Shown piece by piece: positions 31,986 through 40,930 of a DNA stretch of 64,000 nucleotides (positions are counted from its first letter, which is position 1; every line of letters starts with the position of its first letter). The notes under the pieces are model-generated. The model saw only the letters and a list, made by a program, of their open reading frames with translations. It made no database searches and was not told where the DNA came from. The DNA lies in the NCBI GenBank assembly GCA_012719125.1, contig JAAYAY010000026.1, forward strand, positions 30,659 through 94,658, written 5' to 3'. Origin of the DNA: Planctomycetaceae bacterium. GTDB lineage: Bacteria; Planctomycetota; Planctomycetia; Pirellulales; Thermoguttaceae. A program made the translations under genes and the position numbers.

Positions 31986-33167
31986 ATGTCGAAGATAGGC
32001 CTTGTTCTCGTCGCGGTTGTTGTGGCCCTTGGCCTCTCAGGCGGACGGCCGTCGCTGGGGGGCGAAGCGGGACTCGGCTTCGATCCCACGGTGGCCCCGA
32101 CGCTCGAGTGGATCCCCGCACCCACAGAGTTGCCGGCGAGCGCGGCCAAGTCGGAAGCGGAGATGAAGCCCTACCGCGAGCCGATCGGCACAAGCGGCGT
32201 GTCGTTCGACATGGTTCCGATCCCCGGCGGGAACTTTCTCATGGGGAGCCCCGACGACGAAGCCGACCGCGAAGACGACGAAGGGCCGCAACACGAGGTC
32301 GCCCTCGAGCCCTTCTGGATGGGCCGATGTGAAGTGACGTGGGACGAGTACAACCTGTGGGCCGGTATCGTCGAAGGAATGGCGGCCGACGACACGGGCG
32401 ACGCCGGCGCCGGCCTACAGGATCCGACGCTGCGGCGCATGGAGGCGATTGCCGACGCGATTGCCCGGCCTTCCAAGCCGTTCACCGACGTCACTTTCGA
32501 CATGGGCAAATCCGGATACCCGGCTTTTGGAATGACCCAACTGGCCGCGCGATGCTACTGCAAATGGCTCAGCGCCAAGACAGGACGCTACTACCGCTTG
32601 CCCACCGAGGCCGAATGGGAGTATGCTTGCCGTGCCGGAACGACCACGGCCTATTCCTTCGGCAACGACCCCGACCTGCTCGAAGACCACGGCTGGTCGT
32701 TCTTCAACGCCGACGATCGCTGTCAGAAGGTCGGCCTGAAGAAACCCAACCCGTGGGGACTCTACGATATGCACGGCAACGTGCGGGAATGGGTGCTCGA
32801 CGCCTACGACCCCGACTACTATGGGCGGTTCGCCGGGCAGATCGCCCGCAATCCGTTCCTGGTTCCGCAGACCGTCTATCCCCGCGTCGTGCGCGGCGGC
32901 TGTTGGGACAGCGATCCCGAAGACCTCCGCAGCGCGGCCCGCGAGGGCTCCAATCCCGAGTGGAAATCGGAAGACCCCCGCGATCCCCAGAGCATCTGGC
33001 AGTTCACCACTCCGGTGGCGCCGGGGTTTCGCGTCGTTCGTCCCTTGCGGGTGCCGACGCCGGAAGAGGCCCTGGTCTTCGAGCCCGACTACCGGGAAAT
33101 CAAACAGTATTACTCCATATCGAAACAGACCGACGACGCGGCCTCGGCCGGCGCCGCACACGAATGA
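31986..33167 (+). CDS. Exported FGE-sulfatase (SUMF1)-like domain protein
   Basis: A 393-residue protein with a signal peptide (1-24) and an FGE-sulfatase domain (about 70-370): DMVPIPGGNFLMGSPDDEAD, WMGRCEVTWDEYNLW, YYRLPTEAEWEYACRAGT, NPWGLYDMHGNVREWVLDAY and RVVRGGCWDSDPEDLRSAAR. True formylglycine-generating enzymes have a C-x4-C pair after the RGGS motif; here that region has RGGCW with no second Cys, so it is probably a non-FGE member, perhaps a binding module. The start at 31986 lies 29 bp after MITE copy 2 with a GGAGG-like site between. It heads a same-strand group of four genes. Confidence 0.87.
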   Translation: MSKIGLVLVAVVVALGLSGGRPSLGGEAGLGFDPTVAPTLEWIPAPTELPASAAKSEAEMKPYREPIGTSGVSFDMVPIPGGNFLMGSPDDEADREDDEGPQHEVALEPFWMGRCEVTWDEYNLWAGIVEGMAADDTGDAGAGLQDPTLRRMEAIADAIARPSKPFTDVTFDMGKSGYPAFGMTQLAARCYCKWLSAKTGRYYRLPTEAEWEYACRAGTTTAYSFGNDPDLLEDHGWSFFNADDRCQKVGLKKPNPWGLYDMHGNVREWVLDAYDPDYYGRFAGQIARNPFLVPQTVYPRVVRGGCWDSDPEDLRSAAREGSNPEWKSEDPRDPQSIWQFTTPVAPGFRVVRPLRVPTPEEALVFEPDYREIKQYYSISKQTDDAASAGAAHE

Positions 33168-33206
33168 AATCTGCACGAATGTCCTCAACAAACTGGAGAA
33201 GGACCC

Positions 33207-34106
33207 ATGCCGATGGAAGAGACAAAGCAACCCGCCGAGTCGCCCCACGCTGAGTTCAACGGGATGCCCTGCGGCAAACTGGGCGAAGCGACGGTCAGCC
33301 GCCTGGTATTCGACGGTAACCCGCTGGTGGGCAACGTCCATAGCCGCGACTTGAAATACGTGCGGCGTTTGGCGCAAACCTATCTTACGCCCGAGTGCTT
33401 GCAGGAGACGCTGCGGCTGGCCGAGGCCAACGGCGTCAACACGGTGCTCGGCTGGGGCGAGGAGTACGTCCGCACGTACAACGCGTCGGGCGGCAAGATG
33501 CAGTTCATCGCCCGCCTTTCCCCCAAACTGGCCGGCGACAAGCTGGCCGACGCGATCAAGCGGAATATCGACGGCGGAGCGATCGCCCAGTTCACAGACC
33601 CTTGCGAAACCGACGAACTCTTCCGCGCAAGCGGCATCGCCCCGCTGGCCAAGGTGGTCGAAGCGGCAGCCAAGTCTGACCTTCCGGTCGGCGTCGGCAC
33701 CTGGGCCTTGCCGGTCGTTACCGCCTGCGAGAAGGCGGGCGTCCCCCTCGATTTCTACGTGAAATCGTTTCACTCCGACGGCTATCCGACCTCGCGGCCC
33801 ACGCCGCCCGAGGTGCGAGACGAGTTCATCCAAGAGACGCCCGGCTATTTCGACAATATCTGGTGCGCGCATCCCGACCAGGTCATCGAAGCCTTCGCAG
33901 CGATCACCAAACCCTGGATCGCCACTATGGTGCTGGCCGCCGGCGCCATTGACCAGCGCGGCGGGCTGACGTTCGCCCTGGAAACGGGCGGCGCCGACTT
34001 TGCCTCCGTCGCGATGTTCGATTTCCTGATCGCCGATCATGCCCAGACCGTCATACGGCTCATCCCCCGGGCCGACCAGAAGCGGACGCGCCGGTGGTGC
34101 GCATAG
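33207..34106 (+). CDS. TIM-barrel-like protein, cytoplasmic paralogue
   Basis: A 299-residue protein of unknown function, 39 bp after the FGE-like gene with GGAGAAGG before its start. It is a paralogue of the next gene: SRLVFDGNPLVGNVHSRDLK here matches GRMLLGGNLLTHYTHSRDLR there, and LRLAEANGVNTVLGW matches MAIAEAHGVNAVVIH. Alternating strands and helices with conserved Gly and Asp suggest a TIM barrel, loosely like aldo-keto reductases or isomerases, but no catalytic residues can be named. Unlike its neighbour it lacks a signal peptide. Confidence 0.65.
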   Translation: MPMEETKQPAESPHAEFNGMPCGKLGEATVSRLVFDGNPLVGNVHSRDLKYVRRLAQTYLTPECLQETLRLAEANGVNTVLGWGEEYVRTYNASGGKMQFIARLSPKLAGDKLADAIKRNIDGGAIAQFTDPCETDELFRASGIAPLAKVVEAAAKSDLPVGVGTWALPVVTACEKAGVPLDFYVKSFHSDGYPTSRPTPPEVRDEFIQETPGYFDNIWCAHPDQVIEAFAAITKPWIATMVLAAGAIDQRGGLTFALETGGADFASVAMFDFLIADHAQTVIRLIPRADQKRTRRWCA

Positions 34107-34142
34107 TGGCCGTTTGCCGACACAAGACAAGGAATCCATACC

Positions 34143-35129
34143 ATGACAGATCGAGTAACACGACGGCATTTCGTGAAGACGGCTTCAGCCTCGGCCACGC
34201 TGGCCGCGGCGGGGGCCGGAGGACTGGCCCGCGGCGACGACGCCAAGCCGGCACAACCCGGCAAGATCGTGGCCGAACAGCAGATACCCCAGGCGGAACT
34301 GGCGCCCGGCATGACCATCGGGCGCATGCTTCTGGGCGGCAACCTGCTCACCCATTACACTCATTCGCGCGACCTGCGCTACGTCTACACGCTCGCGGCC
34401 CGCTACAACACCAAGGAGAAGATCTTTGAGACGATGGCTATCGCCGAGGCGCACGGCGTCAACGCGGTCGTCATTCACACGGCGACCGGCGTGGTCGACT
34501 GGCTGCAGGAGTACCGGAACAAGCACGGCGGAAAGATGAAATGGATCATCTGCCCGACGGCCAACATCACCGACGATATGAAGGAATACACGGACGCCTG
34601 CAAAATGTTGCGGGATATCGGTACCGATTCGATCTACCTCTGGGGCGTCCGCGGCGACCAGCTCAGCGGAATCGACCTTCGCGGGAACCGCAGCACGCCC
34701 CGTCCCGACCTGATGGCCAAGGCGGTCGAGGCGGCCAAGAACGTCGGACTGCCCGCGGGCGTGGGCGGTCACCGGCTCGAAGTCATCAAGTGCTGCGAGG
34801 AGAACGATATTCCGGCCGACTACTACGTCAAGACCTTGCACTCGGCCGCCTATCCCAGCGTCGACATCAATCACGACAACCGCTGGAGTTTCACGCCCGA
34901 GGAGACCATCGAGTACATGAAGGGCGTCAAAAAGCCGTGGATCGCCTTCAAGGTCATGGCGGCCGGGGCCCTCACGCCGCGTGAGGGATTCACCTACGCT
35001 TTCCAGAACGGCGCCGACTTCTGCCTGGCCGGCGTGTTCGACTACGAGATCGCGGAAGACGTCGCCACCATGAACGAAGTGCTCGCCCTGCCAACCTTGA
35101 CCAACCGTCCCCGCCCCTGGATTGCCTGA
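34143..35129 (+). CDS. TIM-barrel-like protein with Tat signal
   Basis: A 328-residue paralogue of the preceding protein, with a twin-arginine signal peptide, TRRHFVKTASASATLAAAG, so it should be exported folded, which usually implies a cofactor. Conserved blocks shared with its partner include the HSRDLRYV motif, YYVKTLHSAAYP (FYVKSFHSDGYP in the partner) and KKPWIAFKVMAAGALTPREG (TKPWIATMVLAAGAIDQRGG). The stop codon overlaps the left arm of the palindrome at 35129. Function unknown; sugar-related activity is suggested by the neighbouring isomerase-like gene. Confidence 0.7.
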   Translation: MTDRVTRRHFVKTASASATLAAAGAGGLARGDDAKPAQPGKIVAEQQIPQAELAPGMTIGRMLLGGNLLTHYTHSRDLRYVYTLAARYNTKEKIFETMAIAEAHGVNAVVIHTATGVVDWLQEYRNKHGGKMKWIICPTANITDDMKEYTDACKMLRDIGTDSIYLWGVRGDQLSGIDLRGNRSTPRPDLMAKAVEAAKNVGLPAGVGGHRLEVIKCCEENDIPADYYVKTLHSAAYPSVDINHDNRWSFTPEETIEYMKGVKKPWIAFKVMAAGALTPREGFTYAFQNGADFCLAGVFDYEIAEDVATMNEVLALPTLTNRPRPWIA

Positions 35130-35256
35130 AAAAGGTGACAGTCACCCAATTTGGGTAATTGGCGTCATTCGGAGAATGTGAGTTCATTCTATATGCGATG
35201 ATCAAATCCTTCCTGCTTTCTCTACGGTCTCCAAATTTGGTGACTGTCACCTTTTT
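35129..35256. repeat. AAAAAGGTGACAGTCACC terminal-inverted-repeat element
   Basis: AAAAAGGTGACAGTCACCCA plus ATTTGG (35129-35154) and CCAAATTTGGTGACTGTCAC plus CTTTTT (35231-35256) pair with one mismatch. The 76-bp centre is unrelated and AT-rich. The element fills the whole gap between two same-strand genes, overlapping the stop codon on the left and ending 13 bp before the next ATG. Its terminal A-run plus GG start is similar in style to the palindrome at 19132. Confidence 0.75.
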
Positions 35257-35268
35257 CGAGGAACGACC

Positions 35269-36111
35269 ATGATCGAGCTTGGATTGCACACCGACAACTG
35301 GCGGACCCTCAGCGGCAGTTTTCAGACGGCCTGCGATGCGGCGGTCAAGTATGGACTGAAGCACATCGAGTTCGCTGTCATCCACGGCCAGTACTTCATC
35401 ACCGCCATGGGCTACGATCCGAGCATCTCGCTCCAGTCGAACCCCCGGGCGCTGCGGCGCTACCTGGACGGCAAAGGCCTGAAGGTCTCCCAGATCGACG
35501 GGTCGTTCCCCTTCATGGGGCCGGAAGGGTCGAGCTACGGCGTCCAGTACGTCCAACAGTCGATCCGCTTCGCCGCCGAGATCGGCTGCCCCATGGTCGA
35601 TACGGTCGACGGGGCGTTCGAAATCGAAGGCCTCTCGCGCGACGAGGTGTTTCGCATTACCTGCGACAACTACCGGCAAGTGCTGCCCTGGGCCCGGGAC
35701 TACGGGGTGGTCGTCAACGTCGAACCCCACGGCCCCTACACCACCGACGTCGATTTCATGCGCCGGCTGTTCGATACCTTCGACTCGGAATTCCTGCGCC
35801 TGAACATGGATACGGGCAACACCTTCATCGCCGGCCTGGATCCCGTCCAGTACCTGCGCGATCTGCGGCCCTACCTGAGCCACATGCACATCAAGGACGT
35901 GAGCCAGTCCCTTGCCGCGGCACTCCGCGGCGAAGAGACGGGCATCGCCTGCAGCGAGGTCCCGGTCGGCGGGGGCGTGAACGCCGAGAACATCAAGAAC
36001 TGCATCGCCCTGCTCAAGGAAACCGGCTGGAGCGGCGCCGTCTCGATCGAATGCAACGGCGCCGATGAGAACATCCGCCAGAGCGTTGAGTTCCTGCGCG
36101 GCCTGTTGTAG
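35269..36111 (+). CDS. Sugar phosphate isomerase/epimerase family protein (xylose-isomerase-like TIM barrel)
   Basis: A 280-residue protein of the AP-endonuclease-2/xylose-isomerase-like superfamily. Landmarks: LGLHTDNWRTL at the start, VVVNVEPHGPY (metal-ligand Glu), RLNMDTGNTFIAG (Asp), LSHMHIKDVS (His/Asp pair) and VSIECNGA (terminal Glu). These supply the usual divalent-metal site. The substrate is unknown, probably a sugar or cyclitol. AGGAACG precedes the start. Confidence 0.87.
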   Translation: MIELGLHTDNWRTLSGSFQTACDAAVKYGLKHIEFAVIHGQYFITAMGYDPSISLQSNPRALRRYLDGKGLKVSQIDGSFPFMGPEGSSYGVQYVQQSIRFAAEIGCPMVDTVDGAFEIEGLSRDEVFRITCDNYRQVLPWARDYGVVVNVEPHGPYTTDVDFMRRLFDTFDSEFLRLNMDTGNTFIAGLDPVQYLRDLRPYLSHMHIKDVSQSLAAALRGEETGIACSEVPVGGGVNAENIKNCIALLKETGWSGAVSIECNGADENIRQSVEFLRGLL

Positions 36112-36325
36112 GCGGGAGCACGAATGCCCCCCGCACGTCACCCTCAGGGCTCGATCAAGCAATGCCCTTTGTCGGCGTATTTCCCATCCCGGTCGCCAGG
36201 TTCAGTCGAACGGATGCAGAGTTACTGTAGTCGCAGGATGAGACCCGAGTCGAAATGCGGTGAACAGACAACTCAAGTGGGGCAGTCGGAACTGTGGATC
36301 CTGTGTGGAGTGCGCTGAAAGAACT

Positions 36326-37258
36326 TCACTGGCTTCCCGCCCCCTTCACCCGCATCCGCAGCCCGAACAGATGCTCTTTGGCGGTGATAAACAGCGTCCG
36401 GCCGTCCTTGCCGCCGAAGCAGACGTTGGCGGTCCAGCCGGCGTCGATCGGGATGTGGGCGATCTGCCGGCCCTTGGAGCTGAAGACCGTCACGCCCTGG
36501 CCGGTGAGGTAGACGTTGCCCTCGTTGTCGATTGTCATGCCGTCGGAACCCATCTCACAGAAGAGACGCTTGTCGCCGAGCGTGCCGTTCTTCTGGACTG
36601 CGTAGGAATACGTCTTCTTCGCCTTGATGTCGGCCACGTAGAGCGTCTTGCCGTCGGGCGTGCCGATCACGCCGTTGGGTTGCTCCAGATCGTCGACCAC
36701 GCGAACCAGATTCTTCCGATGCGGTGTGAGAAAGTAGACGCCTTGCACGTCCTGCTCGCTCGGGCCGCGGTTCCAGTAGCCGCGCTTGTAGAAGGGGTCG
36801 GTGAAGTAGATCCCGCCGTCGGAACGGATCCACAGGTCGTTCGGGCCGTTGAGCAGCTTGCCCTGATAGTCCTTGACGGCGACCCCCACCTTGTTGTCCG
36901 GCGAGATACACCACAACTGGTTCTTCTCGTCGGCACAGGCCCAGAGGTTCCCGCCGACGTCGAAACACAGCCCGTTCGACCGGCCGCAGGGCTGCATGTA
37001 GGTCGAGAGCTTGCCGTCGACCGACCATTTGTGAATGGCGTCGTTAGGCTGGTCGGTGAACAGGACGTTGCCTTCGGCGTCGCAGGCCGGGCCTTCGGTG
37101 AACTTGAACCCGTCGGCCAACAATTCGACCTTGGCGCCGGGGGCGATGATCTCGTTGTCGGCAGCGCCGGCCGGCGCCGCGGTCCACGAGATCCACGCCG
37201 ACGCCGCCACGCCGACCACCAGGGCCACGACCTTTCTGGATGCTGCTCGCTTGCTCAT
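36326..37258 (-). CDS. SMP-30/gluconolactonase-like protein, exported
   Basis: A 310-residue beta-propeller protein with a signal peptide (about 1-30). Family landmarks: FTEGPACDAEGNVLFTDQPN (metal Glu of the first blade), GLCFDVGGNLWACAD, LNGPNDLWIRSDGGIYFTDP (Asn-Asp pair), EQPNGVIGTPDGKTLYVAD and DGMTIDNEGNVYLTGQGV. Such enzymes hydrolyse sugar lactones. The start at 37258 begins MSKRAASRK; the frame extends upstream only through repeat sequence. MITE copy 3 lies 99 bp upstream of the start and may have displaced the promoter. Confidence 0.9.
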   Translation of the reverse strand: MSKRAASRKVVALVVGVAASAWISWTAAPAGAADNEIIAPGAKVELLADGFKFTEGPACDAEGNVLFTDQPNDAIHKWSVDGKLSTYMQPCGRSNGLCFDVGGNLWACADEKNQLWCISPDNKVGVAVKDYQGKLLNGPNDLWIRSDGGIYFTDPFYKRGYWNRGPSEQDVQGVYFLTPHRKNLVRVVDDLEQPNGVIGTPDGKTLYVADIKAKKTYSYAVQKNGTLGDKRLFCEMGSDGMTIDNEGNVYLTGQGVTVFSSKGRQIAHIPIDAGWTANVCFGGKDGRTLFITAKEHLFGLRMRVKGAGSQ

Positions 37259-37356
37259 ACAAGACTCCACACGGAATGGGTGTATTTCTGGGTTCTCGAC
37301 GCACGCCCCAGCATCGATGGCCGGCGGCCGGAAGTCAAGAGCCCTGGATTCTTGCG

Positions 37357-37491
37357 CAGGAGAACTGCAAAGCCCTCTTGTGGCAAGAAGAGTAGCAGGC
37401 ACTCTCCGAGCGCCGCTGGCGGGAAATCGGGATTTCCGGCAGTTCTGCGGACGGCACGGCGGAGCGTGCCTGCTACCTTGTGGTTCCCCTG
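37357..37491. mobile_element. MITE-like element, copy 3
   Basis: 135 bp from CAGGAGAACTGCAAAG to CTTGTGGTTCCCCTG, with the same subterminal arms as the other copies. The flanks GATTCTTGCG (37347-37356) and GATTCTCACG (37492-37501) agree at 8 of 10 positions, a decayed target-site duplication. The right flank touches the stop of the LRR gene. Confidence 0.85.
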
Positions 37492-37496
37492 GATTC

Positions 37497-38492
37497 TCAC
37501 GGAGCGACCACGCAAATCACCTTCGTCAGGTTTGGGGAACGTTGCTTGAGCTCCCGGACGGCGGCGAGCCGTTTGGCGGCCTTGTCCTTTGTCGTGATAA
37601 GGATCCCATCCGGCGTAAGAATCCAATCGAGGCCCGTGTCTCTGAGGATGACGTCGAGTGCCGAGTCGAGCGGCAGCTTGTCAATCTCGGCGGTGATCAG
37701 GATCTCGTCTGTGTACATGCCGGCGACGACCGCAGCTTCCTGGTCAATTGGGAAAGCGACTTGATAGTAGTCGGCGAGGTAGTCGCAAATCGCCAGGAGC
37801 GGCACCTCGGTCATTTCCAGCCGTGTCGGACTATCGAGATTGTGTACGGCCCGACGCCCCTCCGGACTCAACCCACCACACACATCGATTCTGAGTGTTT
37901 CAAGCTTCTTGAGCCGCTCGAGCTCGAGAATTCCGTGGTCGGTAACGGAGCAACCGATTATCAGATGTCGGATTTCCTTCAACGAATGTATGTGTGTCAA
38001 GCCGGCATCGGTCACCTTCGGACAGAAGAGCACGAGTTCCTTCAAGCCGGCGACAGACTTCAGGTGCGCGATTCCCGCGTCACTCACTTCGAGGCTGTCG
38101 ATCCGCAGTGACTCAACATCTGGGAGGTTCGCCAGGCATTTCAAGTCGGCGTCGGTAGTCGGCTCATAGGACTCGTACATGGCTGACTCGTAGAGATAGA
38201 CGCTTCGCACCCGGTCAAAGAAATCGTCGCCGACGACGGCACGTAACCAGGCCGGGGCATAACGCGGAGATTTCGTGAAGCGTGGTGCAAGGCTCCCCTC
38301 CATGAACGAACTCTCGTAAGAAACACCGCCCCGCTCGCGCAGCACCTCCACCGCCTGCTGCTGTCGCCGAGCACGATCCATGCGAACTCCCAGCCAGACC
38401 CCGAAGACCGTCATGACCAGCAACAACGATCCCAGGGAGAACTGGTACCACCGCCGCCTCGGCCTGACACCCCTCCCATTCTCCACTGACAT
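37497..38492 (-). CDS. Leucine-rich-repeat protein with C-terminal STN-like domain
   Basis: A 331-residue membrane-anchored protein. RRRWYQFSLGSLLLVMTVFG followed by VWLGVRMDRARRQ is a short cytoplasmic tail plus a TM helix, typical of planctomycete LRR proteins. Residues about 105-225 hold repeats of the DLKCLANLPDVESLRIDSL / GIAHLKSVAGLKELVLF / GLTHIHSLKEIRHLIIG kind (plant-like LRRs). The C-terminus, VPLLAICDYLADYYQVAF ... KLPLDSALDVILRDTGLDWI, resembles the STN domain of secretins. LRR and STN together are unusual. The stop lies within the target duplication of MITE copy 3. The start is 38492 or 38525. Confidence 0.75.
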   Translation of the reverse strand: MSVENGRGVRPRRRWYQFSLGSLLLVMTVFGVWLGVRMDRARRQQQAVEVLRERGGVSYESSFMEGSLAPRFTKSPRYAPAWLRAVVGDDFFDRVRSVYLYESAMYESYEPTTDADLKCLANLPDVESLRIDSLEVSDAGIAHLKSVAGLKELVLFCPKVTDAGLTHIHSLKEIRHLIIGCSVTDHGILELERLKKLETLRIDVCGGLSPEGRRAVHNLDSPTRLEMTEVPLLAICDYLADYYQVAFPIDQEAAVVAGMYTDEILITAEIDKLPLDSALDVILRDTGLDWILTPDGILITTKDKAAKRLAAVRELKQRSPNLTKVICVVAP

Positions 38493-38656
38493 GGCGCCCC
38501 TCGCGATCCGGGTCCTGAATTCCACACCCGACCCATGCTCACCATGATAGCGGCAGGTGAAAAATCGGGGAATCGTTTGGCAAGAAAGAAACCGGCCCGG
38601 ACTTCAACGGTCCGGGCCGGTTGGGGTTGCGAACACTCGGGGGAAGGACCGCTCGA

Positions 38657-40930
38657 TCAGGCCTTCTTTTCGGTCTTCTCGACGAAGTCCTTGAGCAGGA
38701 AGTCTTCGGGGAATTCCTTGCCTCGCAGTTCGAGCACCTTGCGGTAGGCCGAAATCGCTTCACGAATCCCGTCGGCGATGAACGGATCGGCTTCCGCGGC
38801 AAGGCACGGGTAGCGGTCGAGCAGGGCGCGCCACTTCTGCATGCTTTCTTCCAGAAGCTTCTGGGCCTCCGGATACTCACTGTTACTGACATGCCGTCCC
38901 GCCTGGGCCATCAGTTTCTGAGCCTCGCTCAACTCCGGTGCGTGAGTCATCTGGAGATGGAAGAAACCACCCAGGGCGTAGTCGGGCGGCACCGTCTGGC
39001 CGTCTTTCAACAAGGCGCTCGCGTAGCCTTCAATCGTATCGAGGATCTCTTTTCCGACGCCGCGATTGATCATCAACGCCAAGGCACGGTGAGTCTGAAG
39101 CGTCGTCGCCCAGGCGTCGATGGAACTCGTGTAGCTCGCGATCGCCTTCTGAGTGTCGCCTTTGGCGAAGGCTTCTGCGGCATACTTGCCGGCCTCGCGC
39201 GCCTTGGTCATACCCCCCTCGATCTCGTCCTTGGCGGCCAGGTTCGCATAGAACGCGGCCAGCGGGAAATCCTCGGGGAACAGCTCGTCGCGCTGTTCGA
39301 GCATCGAAACGTAACTGTTGATGATCTTCCTCAGGTCCTCGGTCGTGTCGCGGTCGTCGATGAGCCTCTTGCAGTCGTCGCGCGACAGCAACTCTCCCCA
39401 AGCCGCCAGTCCCTTGCGGAAGTGGTCTTGAGCTTCGGGCAGAAGCCCGTCGGCCAGCGCTTGCCGACCTTTGAACACATATTCCCGAGCGGTGAGCGTC
39501 ACGGGGAGTTGCTCGTAGCGGGAGCGGAATTCCCACTCCTCGTAGTTGATGGTTCCCCGGTAGCTGCCGATGATTCTCCGTTGCCGCTCGATTTCGCGGG
39601 CCTTCTCCACCAGCTTGAAGGCTTCTCGACGCTTCTCTCCCTGCATTTCTCGGGCAAGGTCTTCCAACTCGATGTTCATAGCCTCTTGTGCCCGGTACGC
39701 CCCCTCGCCGATCGTTCGGTTGGCTTGCTCTGCCAGAGGCACCTCCCGGCTCGTCCGCAGCGCTGCCGGCACCTCGAGCGCCGCCGCCTGCTGCTTGGTT
39801 ATCTGGGATCGGACCAGATCCACGCTCGTGTCCCGCCAGCCGGGCTCCAGACGGTCGAGCTGTTCGGCGAGCGACTTCATCTCGCTCCAGCTAGTATTCG
39901 ACGAGGCAACGTAGCGCCAGCAATTGCGATCGTCCTCGTCCAGCTTCGCCCAACGCTCCCGCAGGAGTCTGTCCCGAAGACCGACCTCCAGCGCCTCCAA
40001 CTCGTCCTGGAAGATCTTCAACTCTTGCGACAGTTCGGTGTAGTCGTTGAGAACGATCTTGACGATCTCGTCGTTGTCGTCGCGATAGGTGGTTCGAATC
40101 GGCCGTGCCCCGAAGTCCTCGGTCCATTCGGCATGGGCAAGTGCCCAGTTCTCGCCGGCCTTCTCGCCAAAATACTCGCCGTCTTCCTCGATATTCCTGG
40201 CAAACTCCATCTGGCACTTGGGACGGCGAGCATAGAAGATGTTCTCACCCATATTCCCGATGCTCTCGCCTTCCTGGACGAGCTTCTCGGCCTTGACGTA
40301 CCAACTCTTCCCCACCAGCCAGTTGTCGCGTTCCTCGTAGGAAGGAGTGCGGTACTTGTTGTGGAATTCGTCGTCGGCCTTGAAGAGCTTGCGGAACTGG
40401 ACCTTCTCGTCGGCCGTGCCGATCTTCTGGGCGATGTCCCAGCCGACTCCGCAGTGAAGCACCGGGTTGCGCGCGTTGTAACTGATGCCCTGGATGAGGA
40501 ACTCGATCCCCTTGATCACCCAGCGATAGCGTTCGCGGTAGTCGTCGAATTCGGCCGACACGTTGTAGGCCATGTTCCACGACTGGAATTTCCAGACGGA
40601 AATGAAATGGGGTTCCAGACGAATGATCTGGTTCAGAGTCGCGGCCAGCCCCGTCCAATCCTTCTTCTTCTGGTAATCCGCCGACTTCTGCCAGAGAATC
40701 GCCGTGGCCACCCCGCGCATGCCGAAGGTGCTGAGCTTCATGGTCTCGCTGGTCGGGTCGATCTCGCCGATCTGGGCTTCGCTGAGACCTTGGGCCTCCC
40801 GAAGCTCGGCCAGCTTCCCGCCGGGACGCCCGCTGCTGGCCGGTCGCGCCAGCAGAAACAGAGGAATCAGCAGCAAGCCAATTGCCACCACGTAGACAAC
40901 CTTGCGGACGAACGTCCGTTGTGGGTTCAT
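38657..40930 (-). CDS. Large helical membrane-anchored protein coupled to an ABC transporter
   Basis: 757 residues. One TM helix (about 10-29, VVYVVAIGLLLIPLFLLA) anchors an otherwise soluble, mostly helical protein with many Glu/Lys/Arg and TPR-like features (ADYQKKKDWTGLAATLNQII, GDTQKAIASYTSSIDAWATT, SNSEYPEAQKLLEESMQKWR). It has no recognised enzymatic motif. The ATG overlaps the TGA of the permease gene (ATGA), so its translation is coupled to the transporter and it is probably an accessory subunit. The start at 40930 is chosen at [11 protein letters not shown], fitting the overlap. Confidence 0.72.
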   Translation of the reverse strand: MNPQRTFVRKVVYVVAIGLLLIPLFLLARPASSGRPGGKLAELREAQGLSEAQIGEIDPTSETMKLSTFGMRGVATAILWQKSADYQKKKDWTGLAATLNQIIRLEPHFISVWKFQSWNMAYNVSAEFDDYRERYRWVIKGIEFLIQGISYNARNPVLHCGVGWDIAQKIGTADEKVQFRKLFKADDEFHNKYRTPSYEERDNWLVGKSWYVKAEKLVQEGESIGNMGENIFYARRPKCQMEFARNIEEDGEYFGEKAGENWALAHAEWTEDFGARPIRTTYRDDNDEIVKIVLNDYTELSQELKIFQDELEALEVGLRDRLLRERWAKLDEDDRNCWRYVASSNTSWSEMKSLAEQLDRLEPGWRDTSVDLVRSQITKQQAAALEVPAALRTSREVPLAEQANRTIGEGAYRAQEAMNIELEDLAREMQGEKRREAFKLVEKAREIERQRRIIGSYRGTINYEEWEFRSRYEQLPVTLTAREYVFKGRQALADGLLPEAQDHFRKGLAAWGELLSRDDCKRLIDDRDTTEDLRKIINSYVSMLEQRDELFPEDFPLAAFYANLAAKDEIEGGMTKAREAGKYAAEAFAKGDTQKAIASYTSSIDAWATTLQTHRALALMINRGVGKEILDTIEGYASALLKDGQTVPPDYALGGFFHLQMTHAPELSEAQKLMAQAGRHVSNSEYPEAQKLLEESMQKWRALLDRYPCLAAEADPFIADGIREAISAYRKVLELRGKEFPEDFLLKDFVEKTEKKA

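Noticed and set aside
31986..33167. Assignment as a genuine formylglycine-generating enzyme
   Set aside because: The Cys pair needed for catalysis is not found in the RGG region, and no sulfatase gene is nearby.
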